Shown piece by piece: positions 35,197-44,400 of a DNA stretch of 64,000 nt. Made by a program: the position numbers and the translations under genes. The DNA is from Candidatus Hydrogenedentota bacterium (GTDB taxonomy: Bacteria > Hydrogenedentota > Hydrogenedentia > Hydrogenedentales > JAEUWI01). A model generated the notes under the pieces. That model was not told the origin of the DNA and searched no databases. It saw only the letters and a list, made by a program, of their open reading frames with translations. The stretch lies in assembly GCA_016182605.1 (NCBI GenBank), contig JACPGE010000047.1, positions 27,435 through 91,434 on the forward strand, given 5' to 3'. Within the stretch, counting starts at the first letter, position 1. Every line of letters begins with the position of its first letter.

Positions 35197-37104
35197 CTAC
35201 ACGGTAAACTGCCCCACCAGCTTCGCCAAGTGCTTCGACAGCCCGGCAAGTTCATCGGCGAGACCGTTGAGGTTGTCCGCGTTTTGCCGCGACTCTTCGG
35301 AAGCGCCACGCACCGTGGAGACGCCTTGATTCGCGCTGGCTATGCTCTGCGCCACCTCGCGCACGTTGCGCGCGATGCCGTTCGCCTCCCGGGCCAGTTC
35401 GCCCATTTTCGTGGTGATGCCCCCCATCCGGGAATCGGCCTGCTGCACATTGCGGGAAACCTGTGCGGTGCCCTGCGCCGTTTGTTGCAGGTTGCGCGAC
35501 ACGTCATCCGTGCCCTTGGCGGCTTCGGCAACATTGCGCGCAATTTCATTCACGGTCACGGTCTGTTCTTCGATGGTTGCGGCAATGGTGGAAAAAGTCT
35601 GATTCAAATGCTGAATCACAGAGACAATCTCGGAGATGGCCGCCATCGCAAGCCCGGTATTGCGCTGCATGTCCTCCACTTGGCCGCGGATGTCCCCCGT
35701 GGCATTGCCCGTCTGCTTGGCGAGTTCCTTCACTTCGCTGGCCACAACGGCAAAGCCCTTGCCCGCCTCCCCGGCGGATGCCGCTTCAATCGTGGCGTTG
35801 AGCGCGAGCAGGTTCGTCTGCTCGGCAATCGCCGTAATGATGTCAATGACCTTGTAGATCTTCTGGGCGGACTGCCCCAAATCGTCCACCACGGAAGCCG
35901 TGGAACCCGCCTTGTCCGACGCGGTGCTGGCCATCGCCGCCGCCTGCGCCGTGCTCCCGGAAACCTCATTGAGCGATGCGGACATTTCCTCCACCGCCAC
36001 GGCGACCGTGTTCACATTCGCCGACAACTGCTCAATGGCCGCCGCGATCGTGCTCACTTGGCCCGACATCTCTTCCATGGCAGCGCTGGCACTGTTGAGA
36101 TTCTGCGAGGCGTCCTGCGCGGCCTGTGCCGCCTCGGTGGAATTCGCACTCACCTGTTCAATGCCCCGGGTAACCGATTCCACACTGGCCGAGGCATCCG
36201 TCATGATGGAACTTGTTTTCTGCGTCTCCTCCGCCATGCCCCGGGTCCGGTCGGCCATGGAATGGGAATTGGTCAGCATGGATTGCGATGCCTTGGAAAG
36301 GGTGCCGGTGCTCTCGGCCACCTGCTGGATAATCTTCTGGAGCTTTTCCAGGAAAAGATTGAGCCAGTGCGCAAGCTGCCCCAGCTCGTCCGCACGATCC
36401 AGTTTAATGCGTACCGTCAGATCGCCGGCGCCCTGGGAGACATCTGCAAGCAGCGCCACCAGCGAGTGAATCGGCACTGTGATACTCCGGGTAATAAAAA
36501 ACGACAGGAGCGCCAGCACCACGAACGCGACGGCAAGCAGGGCAAGCAGATTGCGGCGGAACGCGGCGACGGCGCCCAATTGCTGTTCCTGAGCGGCATC
36601 CATGCTCGCGGCCAAGCTGTCGCTCACCGCTCCCATCTTGTCTTCCAATTCCCCGAATACGGTGAGGAATTCCCCCAAGTTCGCCTTTGCGGCCACGGGA
36701 TCCGCGAAACCGGCCTCCACATGTTTCGCCGCCGATTCCATGTACGCATTCAGATCGGGCAATACATCGCTCAATGCTTTCTCGACTTCGGGGCTAAGTT
36801 CCAGCTTCTCGTTTTCGGCCACGCTAAGACGGAAATTTTCGGCATGGTCCTTCAATTCCGCGCTCACCTCATCCCGCTGCGCCCGATCGGCCGCCAACAG
36901 GGATGCGAGGACGTCCGCCCGAATCGCGTCGTGCATCATATCGCTTTCCATATGATGCTGAAGAGCGGTTGCCGTGCGTGTCACGGCCGCCATGCCGCTC
37001 CCGATATTTTTACTGCCGAAGTAGCCCGCCAGCCCAATGGCAACAAGAAACAGCAGACTGACGCCACTCAGAACGTATAGCTTCGATCCGATAGTCCATT
37101 TCAT
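35197..37104 (-). CDS. Methyl-accepting chemotaxis protein
   Basis: The 635-residue receptor starts at ATG 37104 ([10 protein letters not shown]) after GGAAGGGATCGCAAA. TM1 is at about residues 9-29. A periplasmic helical sensor (to ~210) precedes TM2 ([20 protein letters not shown]), a HAMP domain and the cytoplasmic signalling domain with the hairpin tip [28 protein letters not shown] in conserved form. The sensor looks like a helical-bundle type; the ligand is unknown. No cheA/cheW is in the window. Confidence 0.93.
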   Translation of the reverse strand: MKWTIGSKLYVLSGVSLLFLVAIGLAGYFGSKNIGSGMAAVTRTATALQHHMESDMMHDAIRADVLASLLAADRAQRDEVSAELKDHAENFRLSVAENEKLELSPEVEKALSDVLPDLNAYMESAAKHVEAGFADPVAAKANLGEFLTVFGELEDKMGAVSDSLAASMDAAQEQQLGAVAAFRRNLLALLAVAFVVLALLSFFITRSITVPIHSLVALLADVSQGAGDLTVRIKLDRADELGQLAHWLNLFLEKLQKIIQQVAESTGTLSKASQSMLTNSHSMADRTRGMAEETQKTSSIMTDASASVESVTRGIEQVSANSTEAAQAAQDASQNLNSASAAMEEMSGQVSTIAAAIEQLSANVNTVAVAVEEMSASLNEVSGSTAQAAAMASTASDKAGSTASVVDDLGQSAQKIYKVIDIITAIAEQTNLLALNATIEAASAGEAGKGFAVVASEVKELAKQTGNATGDIRGQVEDMQRNTGLAMAAISEIVSVIQHLNQTFSTIAATIEEQTVTVNEIARNVAEAAKGTDDVSRNLQQTAQGTAQVSRNVQQADSRMGGITTKMGELAREANGIARNVREVAQSIASANQGVSTVRGASEESRQNADNLNGLADELAGLSKHLAKLVGQFTV

Positions 37105-37180
37105 TTTGCGATCCCTTCCAGGCTCATTCCAGTATGTGCACATTAGCCTCAACCGCACGCGTCAGCACGGAACCCGGACT

Positions 37181-38584
37181 CTAAAATGAAATCTGTGTCC
37201 GGAACCCCGCCACAAAGGTCTCCTTGTTACCCGTGCCTCCGGGATTAACGATGTATTGCAGATCCGGCTTGATATTGAACCAGGGCGCGATCTGTGCCAG
37301 GTAGTAGAACTCAATCGCCGTCTCGTGGCGTTTCTCGAAATCGGCCTCGCTGCTCAGCAGAACATGGAAGACCCCCAAACCGAGTATGTCGGCATCGCGG
37401 CCGGGCAGCGCGCCGATCCATTGCACGCCCAAACCATGGTACTGCTCCGCTTCCAGCACATCGTCATCGGACCAGCCAAACTGCGCAAAGAGGCCGATAC
37501 CCTGCTGGTCGTCATCGTCCTCCTGAATCTCCTTGTAAAGTTCCTGATCCCACGTCGCATAAAAACCGTAACTGTGGTCCTTCGTGGAATTCCGAGGGAA
37601 TATACGTCCGCTCAATTCCTCCACAATGCTCCCGCCAACGAAGCCCGTCAACTCCGTCAGAAACGTGCTCAACAACCCGGTCGTACGCACGGAATCCGTG
37701 AGCCCAAGCCAACCCGCAGGATCGGGGCCTGCTTCGGCGTCCTCCGGCGCAAGTTTCTCGAAGCGATCGCCGTTCCACCAGAACCCCAGGCGCAACGTGC
37801 CCGGGTGTCCCGCAAGGGTGTAATAGAAGGCTGGCTCCACCATCACCATCGGGCCATAGAGATGGTCGAGCGTGCTGCCCAACGATTGGCCTCCGTCAGG
37901 CCGGCCCTGATAGACCCCCACGTTCATGGAAAACCACTCCACCGGCTGCATGCCGAGCACCACCCCCCAATCCTGATCGGGATAGGTGACCAACGGTATG
38001 GTCGGACTGAAACCGGGCGAAGATGCGCTGAACACGCCGCCGTAATCCACGAAGGCAAAGTCGGCGTTGCCTTCCAACTTGCCCAGCTTCAACGTGAGTT
38101 TCCCGTCGAGAAAGATGTGCTGATACCAGAACTCGGAAATCTGAAAGTAGTCGTCCGCATCGATATTCGACAGGGTCTGGAAATCGAGCACGTGCTTTTC
38201 CGTGAGACTGTCCCCATGCTGCCCCTGCAAGTAAACGAAAAAGGCGCCGTCCTCCCACCAGCCCGCCGCGCCCGTATCCACCGTAAAGGTAAGGCTCAGG
38301 TCCGCACGATAGCGGGAACCGGTCTGCTCTCCCCCATGGAGATTCCAGAGTTGTTCCGCAGTGTATACCGCTTCGAAGCTGTAGCCCCGCTCGGCCAGCC
38401 GCGTGCGCAATCCGCCCCAATCGCCCGTTAGATAGTCACGCTCGCGCAAGCCGCCTGCCCCCGACGCCACCGGTACGAGGAGAAGTAGAAGTAGAAGTAG
38501 AAGTAGAAGCAGGAACTGCAGCACCCGGGCTTCCCGCCGGCGCAGCGGCCACAAGATGACTTCCAAGAGAGTATGTTGTGGCAT
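37181..38584 (-). CDS. Carbohydrate-selective porin, OprB family
   Basis: The 467-residue outer-membrane barrel protein has the OprB opening (DYLTGDWGGLRTRLAERGYSFEAVYTAE) and closes with VAGFRTQISF, an aromatic C-terminal residue as expected for BAM recognition. I choose ATG 38584 because GAGGAG lies six bases upstream; the ATG at 38590 abuts it. The signal peptide core is a run of about 13 leucines encoded by a hexanucleotide repeat (38478-38511). It probably imports sugars. Confidence 0.88.
   Translation of the reverse strand: MPQHTLLEVILWPLRRREARVLQFLLLLLLLLLLLLVPVASGAGGLRERDYLTGDWGGLRTRLAERGYSFEAVYTAEQLWNLHGGEQTGSRYRADLSLTFTVDTGAAGWWEDGAFFVYLQGQHGDSLTEKHVLDFQTLSNIDADDYFQISEFWYQHIFLDGKLTLKLGKLEGNADFAFVDYGGVFSASSPGFSPTIPLVTYPDQDWGVVLGMQPVEWFSMNVGVYQGRPDGGQSLGSTLDHLYGPMVMVEPAFYYTLAGHPGTLRLGFWWNGDRFEKLAPEDAEAGPDPAGWLGLTDSVRTTGLLSTFLTELTGFVGGSIVEELSGRIFPRNSTKDHSYGFYATWDQELYKEIQEDDDDQQGIGLFAQFGWSDDDVLEAEQYHGLGVQWIGALPGRDADILGLGVFHVLLSSEADFEKRHETAIEFYYLAQIAPWFNIKPDLQYIVNPGGTGNKETFVAGFRTQISF
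38478..38511 (-). repeat. CTTCTA hexanucleotide repeat coding poly-Leu in the porin signal peptide
   Basis: Roughly four CTTCTA units, plus flanking related codons, encode the Leu run of the OprB-type signal peptide. Gain or loss of units changes the h-region by two residues each without shifting frame. Confidence 0.75.
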
Positions 38585-38708
38585 GGACATCTCCTCTGAG
38601 GTATCGAAATACCCAATGGTGCAAGAAAGCATGTTTGATTGCCGGTGAACTCACAGCTCGCATGGATGCGAGGAAATCCCCTCGGCGGCTTCGGCAGATG
38701 GGCCGGTA

Positions 38709-38819
38709 TTATTGCGGCGCAACACCGAATATCCCCAGCAGGAGTTCCAGCAGGGTTCCACTGAGCAAATCGACAAAGAAGCTAAGTGCGAATTCAATCA
38801 AAGCGGCAAAAAAGTTCAT
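38709..38819 (-). CDS. Small hydrophobic peptide (36 residues), putative
   Basis: An ORF of 36 codons begins ATG AAC TTT TTT and encodes MNFFAALIEFALSFFVDLL followed by a second hydrophobic stretch (LLELLLGIFGVAPQ). GGAAGGG lies about ten bases upstream. It is a plausible single-pass or amphipathic membrane peptide. It is divided from the porin start only by about 125 bases on the opposite side and could be a small protein gene or chance. Confidence 0.4.
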   Translation of the reverse strand: MNFFAALIEFALSFFVDLLSGTLLELLLGIFGVAPQ

Positions 38820-39530
38820 TGGGTGCTACCCTTCCCCGTGGTGGAGGCGTTTGGACAAGTCCGACAACTGAAGAAACTCATTAAAGCAATTATCAATTCC
38901 CCGATTATCCTTGGTCCGCAGTTGGATTTTAGGGATTTTGAACGGATGTGTCAAGGCTAAAACAGAGGCATTCGCACCTGGCAAAGTGCGATGAGGAGGC
39001 ATGGAGAAGGCACAAGAGGCACGTTAGCAAAATTATTAATAAGAGTCAATATAAAAATTAGTGGTGACAAATTTTAGCGGCCTCCGACCCTGATGCAGGT
39101 TGTGCCAGAAAGGAACGCGGGGATGCTTACTCAGGAGACCCAAAACCTACAGTTAGGTTTGTTCGCCTGCCACATTGCACCTTCCGGTAGGTTTGGATGC
39201 GGGTGCGTCCGGTATAGCCGCCTACTATATAGGGTATTTTTCAGGCGTTTTCCTCAATTTTTCTACTCCATCACGATTTGGCATAAGGGTTGCTCTTGAG
39301 GAGCCAGGAACACACACCTTACGGAAATGTTGGCCGAGCAAAATCAGGGAAAGGAGGATCGCCTAACGTCAAACACGAGTATACGCTTAGAGTCTCCCAG
39401 AGACCCGGCAACGGGCGCGAGCCCCCGACCTTGAGCCCGTTGCCGGAGGCTCCGGGTGAGTGAACGGAAAGTTGAAGCACGATTTTTTGAAGCAGACGCG
39501 CTGGCGGCGTCAAGTCAACTCAGGTTGGCC
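38820..39530. other. Intergenic region without a supportable gene
   Basis: This stretch between the small peptide and the NagD-like gene has several short frames, none convincing. A perfect 12-base inverted repeat, CCGGCAACGGGC (39405-39416) and GCCCGTTGCCGG (39435-39446), could form an RNA hairpin. A frame at about 39175-39290 reads somewhat protein-like (GIAAYYIGYFSGVFLNF) and may be a relic. Confidence 0.5.
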
Positions 39531-39531
39531 C

Positions 39532-39731
39532 GCATATTTCACCACTTCAAGCTTTCTTACAACACGCTCCTCTTGAGAGGTGGTGAAATATGCTCAGCGT
39601 GACGATGGTGCTGGCGTTCACTGGGCAGGCTAAATCACGGGCTGTCTGGCGATACCGCTGTGCATGTTGTGACCATTGTGGGTCTAAGAAGGGTTATGGA
39701 ACAAACGCATGGAGCCCGTGATTTATCCGGG
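39532..39731. repeat. Third copy of the AAATCACGGGCT element plus an outer palindrome
   Basis: Reading on the minus strand this copy matches 27014-27303: arms at 39632-39643 and 39713-39724, and the conserved tail at 39579-39631. Outside it, GCATATTTCACCAC (39532-39545) and GTGGTGAAATATGC (39580-39593) form a perfect 14-base inverted repeat, using the same motif that ends copy B. It ends 16 bases before the NagD-like start codon. Confidence 0.8.
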
Positions 39732-39747
39732 TTAGGAAAAGCAGTAC

Positions 39748-40563
39748 ATGAGCCGCATTGGATTCTTGATAGACATGGATGGGGTGGTCTACCGCAGCAG
39801 CGAAGTGATTCCCGGCGCGGAACATTTCGTGAACATGCTGGTGGCGGCGCAGATCCCGTTCCGCTTCCTGACCAACAACAGCCAGCGCACCCGGCGCGAT
39901 ATCAAGGCCAAGCTGCACCGCCTCGGATTCAACATCGAAGAGGAACACATTTACACGTGCGCCATGGCAACGGCGCGGTTCCTGGCGCAGCAAAAACCCG
40001 GAGGCACCGCCTTCGTGATTGGTGAAGGTGGATTGCTCAACGCCCTGCACCGCAACGGCTACGCAATCGTGGATCATCAGCCCGACTACGTGGTGGTGGG
40101 AGAAGGCCGCACCCTCAACTTTGAGATCATAGAGCACGCGGTAAACCTGATTTTGAAAGGGGCCAAGTTGGTGGCGACCAACCTGGACCCAAACTGTCCG
40201 ACATCGCATGGGACACGGCCCGGCTGTGGAGCCATCGTGGCGATGCTGGAAAACGCAACCGGAGTCAAGGCATTTAGCGTAGGCAAGCCCAGCCCCATCA
40301 TGATGCGGGCCGCACGGACGGAGCTGGGCACAAGGACGGCGGAAACCGTCATGATTGGAGACACCATGGAAACGGACATCTTGGGCGGCGTGCAGATGGG
40401 ATACAAAACGGTTCTGGTTCTGAGTGGCGGAACACAGGCCTCCCAACTCGCCAAGTACGCCTACCGTCCGGACATCGTGGTGAATTCCATCGCGGATTTG
40501 CGCAACTCGGAACTGCTTCTCGAACACATCCCCGCGCTCACCGCACGGGTCAGCAATTTCTAA
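39748..40563 (+). CDS. HAD-superfamily IIA phosphatase, NagD-like
   Basis: The 271-residue product has all HAD motifs: DMDGVVY (motif I, with DxDG), TNNSQRT (II), the Lys in VGKPSPIM (III) and IGDTMETDI (IV). The C2 cap and length are typical of NagD/phosphoglycolate-phosphatase-type enzymes acting on small phosphometabolites. AGGA lies about 11 bases before the ATG. The immediately upstream repeat may form the 5' leader. Confidence 0.9.
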   Translation: MSRIGFLIDMDGVVYRSSEVIPGAEHFVNMLVAAQIPFRFLTNNSQRTRRDIKAKLHRLGFNIEEEHIYTCAMATARFLAQQKPGGTAFVIGEGGLLNALHRNGYAIVDHQPDYVVVGEGRTLNFEIIEHAVNLILKGAKLVATNLDPNCPTSHGTRPGCGAIVAMLENATGVKAFSVGKPSPIMMRAARTELGTRTAETVMIGDTMETDILGGVQMGYKTVLVLSGGTQASQLAKYAYRPDIVVNSIADLRNSELLLEHIPALTARVSNF

Positions 40564-40570
40564 GCCTGCG

Positions 40571-41242
40571 GCAGCGTCCGCAACACACAGTTTAACAGTA
40601 GAACCGGCGCCCGGGTACTGTCCCTGTAACGTCTCCCCAGAGCCGCGATTCCGGCACCCCTCTCCTGCCGTCATCGCGCCGTCTCTGCCCGCTACAGCCC
40701 TTCAGCCCGGGGCCAGGGCGGAGGCCATGCAACGTGTCACAGCCCATCAGCCAGCCCATCGTGCCCGGGCGCCGGTTTTGCAAAGCACATCAGCAACCAA
40801 CCGTTTTAGTGATCGGCGGCGATAGCAATCGCCGCAACCCACAGAAAGTAGAATCGGCGCCCGGTACCCCCCCAACCCGATGAGCTCTGCTCAGGCCGCC
40901 CCGCCCGGACCTCTCTCCTTCCGGCCGGCAGCCCCTCTCCAGAGCGGCGTTCTAGCCCAGCGACCGCTGAGAGGTCAACTACGTGTCACAGCCCAATAGC
41001 CAGCCCAATACCGGGCGCCGATTCTGCAAATCTTCCGGCGACAGTGCTCGCCAAAACAATTTTAATAGTGGAACCGGCGTCCGGTACCCCCCAACCCGAT
41101 GAGCTCTGCTCAGGCCGCCCCGCCCGGACCTCTCTCCTTCCGGCCGGCAGCCCCCCTCCAGAGCGGCGTTCTAGCCCAGCGACCGCTGAGGGGTCAATTA
41201 CGTGTCACAGCCCAACAGCCAGCCCAAAGCCGGGCGCCGGTT
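40571..41242. repeat. Three-unit array of long-hairpin elements (AACCGGCGCCCGG family)
   Basis: Units at 40602-40777, 40852-41023 and 41072-41242 (171-176 bases) are each bounded by complementary arms: AACCGGCGCCCGGG/CCCGGGCGCCGGTT, AATCGGCGCCCGG/CCGGGCGCCGATT and AACCGGCGTCCGG/CCGGGCGCCGGTT. Each is preceded by a small hairpin (GCGG-CCGC, GCGGCGAT-ATCGCCGC, GGCGA-TCGCC) and an A-rich linker ending AGTAGAA or AGTGGAA. Units 2 and 3 are nearly identical inside; unit 1 is diverged but keeps CGTGTCACAGCCCA. There is no gene in 40564-41407. Confidence 0.8.
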
Positions 41243-41297
41243 CCACAATGCAATTCCACCCGGCATCCCCCCTCCCCTTCCGCGCCATTTGCGTACA

Positions 41298-41326
41298 TTG
41301 ACAGTTCCCTACAATCTGCGTAAGAT
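41298..41326 (+). promoter_or_regulatory. Sigma70-type promoter of the LVIVD-repeat giant gene
   Basis: TTGACA (41298-41303), a 17-base spacer and TAAGAT (41321-41326) lie about 100 bases before the probable start codon and just after the hairpin array. Confidence 0.55.
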
Positions 41327-41428
41327 CGGCACATAAGACTACGGGCGGCGGGGCTGCAATTTGGGGAATCTCCACGGCGCTGTTACGCTAATGCGCCATT
41401 CAGTCCTGTGCCAATGGGGAGCTTGGCT

Positions 41429-44400
41429 ATGGCAATGACTGGCGGCAAGGTCTACGGGCGCATGCTCGCTGCACTCCTCACCCTCTCCCTCGCGGGCTTT
41501 GCCGCCGCACAGGTGCAAACCCTGCCTGTCGTAGGGCAGATCGGCGGTGCGGTTGATGGAAAAGTTTCCGTTCAGGGTAACTACGCCTACATCCAGGAAG
41601 GCGCCCGATTACGCATCGTGGACGTCAGTAATCCGGCCAACCCCACGCCAGCCGGTAGCATTCTATTTGAGGGCTCGGTACATGGCGTTTTTGCGCTAGA
41701 CTCGCGCATCCTTGTAGGAACATCGGTTGGGTTCTATATCGCCGACGCAAGCGATCCTGAGTCCCCACGAATCGCTGGCACACTTTCCCTTCCATCAGGA
41801 GATGTATTCGCCGTTGGCAACATCGCCTACGTATGCTCTGATATTTTCCTTCATATGGTAAACATATCCAACCCCGCCAACCCGCTGTTGCTTGGATCGT
41901 ATACGTCGCTTCAGGGTCCTTGCTACATAGTGAAGGTTCTCAATGGCTACGCATACATCGTTACCGGATCGGAAACCGTGGATATCGTCGATGTTTCGAA
42001 TCCGTCAGCCCCGGCCGGCTTAGCCGTCGCCCAAATACCTGATGTTGATCTACAAAATATCTCCGTGGCAGGCGGCTATATGTACGCTGCGGGATGGTAT
42101 GGCGGCTTCAAAGCCGTTGACATATCCAATGCGTCTGCACCCCTGCTTGTCGGTTCCTTTGCCACTCTAGGGGTCGCCTATGCTGTTGCCGTTCAAGGAC
42201 ACTATGCCTTTGTCGCGGTTAATAATTTGGGGCTTGAAATTCTGGATATCACGAACCCTATGAATCCCGAATCTGTTGGCAATCTAGCCAGCGGGCCATA
42301 TACCCACAATCTGACCGTGGCTGGGGATTATGCTTACTTGACAGGCAATGGGCAAGGAGGCTTGATGGTTGTTGACATTACAAGTCTCACGGCCCCAACC
42401 TTGGCCGGCGTCTATCGATCCGATGCTGATTCGATAATGGATATAGTCAAGATTGGAAATTACGCATATGCTTCGTCCATCACGGATGGCCTCTATGTTC
42501 TGGATGTTTCTCAACCGGACCATCCCGTAACGGTGGCAACAGAAAACTCCCACGGCAGCACACGTCTGGCAATTCGAGGTTCAAACCTCTATATTGCGTC
42601 CGATCGTCTGGGGTTTCGCGTTTTTGATGTCGGAGTTCCAGAACTTCCGCTGCATATTGCAACGTACTCTTCCGGTGGGGACGGATCGGGGTTGTGCCTC
42701 CGAGGTTCCTTCTGTTACTTCAGCGATACCACAACCCTCCTGGATATTGTCGATTGTAGTGACCCCTCAACTCCTTTGAGAGTGGGCTCGTTGGGTATTG
42801 CCGGGGGCGTCGGTCGTGGGCCTTTTGTAGACGGCAATATCGCGTATATCCCCACCTCCAATCCCGATCGTCTCTACGTTGTCGATGTTTCCGACCCCCA
42901 GGCGCCTTTCATGCTCACTGCGATTACGCCCACTGAGCCGCTCCACTCCGTCTTCGTGGATAATGGTGTTGCGTATGTGGGCGGGAGCACCACCCTCTTC
43001 ACATACGACATCTCCAATCCGGCAACCCCCAGCCCTATTGGGAGTCTGGCATTCGGCGATCCGGTGCGGGGATTAAACCTCTCAGAGGGCGCACTCTTCG
43101 TCTCCGCCGGGAATGTCTATGTGTTGGACATCTCCAATCCTGCGGTGCCGTCCATTTCAGCTCAGTTTACCTCCCCATACGAGGCGTTAGCTGTTCAGGC
43201 AGCCGAACTCGGCTACGTCGCCGCAAGTGCCGCCGGCATATACATCCTCGCCATCCCGCCCCCGGCGCCACTCGTCAACCCCGTGGTGCGCTACATCAAC
43301 GCGGACACCATCACCGTCACCGGCACGGCCACCGCGGGCTCCTTCGTCACCGTCGGCGGCGGGGCCTTCCCGCGCTTCCAGCAACTGGCCGAGGGCGCGA
43401 CCGCTTTCTCCATCCCCATGGACCTGAAGCAGGAGGCCGTCAACACGCTCTCCGTCACCACCATGAACGAGTTCGGCCTCGTGAGCCTGCCCTCTATCCA
43501 CCGCGTGGTCGAGGGCGTCGCCTTCCCCGCCACCATCCAGACCGTCGCCGCACTCGCCGTAACCCCCACGACCGCCACCGTGCCCCTCTTCGGCTCGCAG
43601 GCCTTCGTGTGCGAAGCCACCTTCTCCAACGCCGCCACAGCGCAGGTGACACCCTTCGTATCCTGGAACGAACTGGCCAACGGCGAACTCATCACCTCCG
43701 GCGGCCTCTACGTCAACACCGCCACGGGCGCCGCAACCGTCCAGGCCTCTGACGCCGGCGTGCTCAGCAACACCGTCACTGTCAACGACGGCGCAAAACT
43801 CGCCGGTGCAAAGGCCGATCGGGGCATAATCGCAGGGCGGGTCTTCGATCACTTCACCGGCCTGGGCCTGGGCCCCTCCGTGCAGGCCATCGTGCGCGGC
43901 TACCCGCCATTCGTCACCGAACCCGCCGCGCAGTATCCACTGCTCGTCGAGACCGGCAACTACCACTTCGACCTCGACGAGGGCAACTACACCTTCGAGG
44001 GCGCATCCGCCAATTACCGGCCAGAGTCCGTTTTCTTCCAGCCCATCCGCTTGGACACCCCCCTGAAACAGGACTTTGCCCTGCGCCGCGTCGACAACGA
44101 GCCGCCCGTGGTCACCTTCATCGAGCCCCTCAACGGCCAGGTCACCGGCGCGCCGGAAGTCGGCATCACCGCCATCGTATTCGACGAACTCTCGGAACTC
44201 GCCGAGGCCCAGCTCATCGTCAATGGCGAGTCCTTCCCCATCCGCGTGGAGGAACCCCAGCCCGCCATCTCCTTCGAAGGCTTCTACCGTACCGTCTGGC
44301 CCGTGTCCGGCGGCAACAACACCTTCCAGATCCGCGCCGTGGACACCGAGGGCAACGAGACCACCTCCCCGATGCTCTCCACAAGCTACGACGCCACCCC

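Noticed and set aside
35029-37080. 683-residue plus-strand ORF opposite the chemoreceptor
   Set aside because: The receptor on the other strand has complete conserved domains; this frame is Arg/His/Gly-rich shadow sequence.
38820-39530. tRNA or small structured RNA
   Set aside because: A 12-base inverted repeat exists, but there is no cloverleaf, T-loop consensus (GTTCRANNC) or acceptor pairing.
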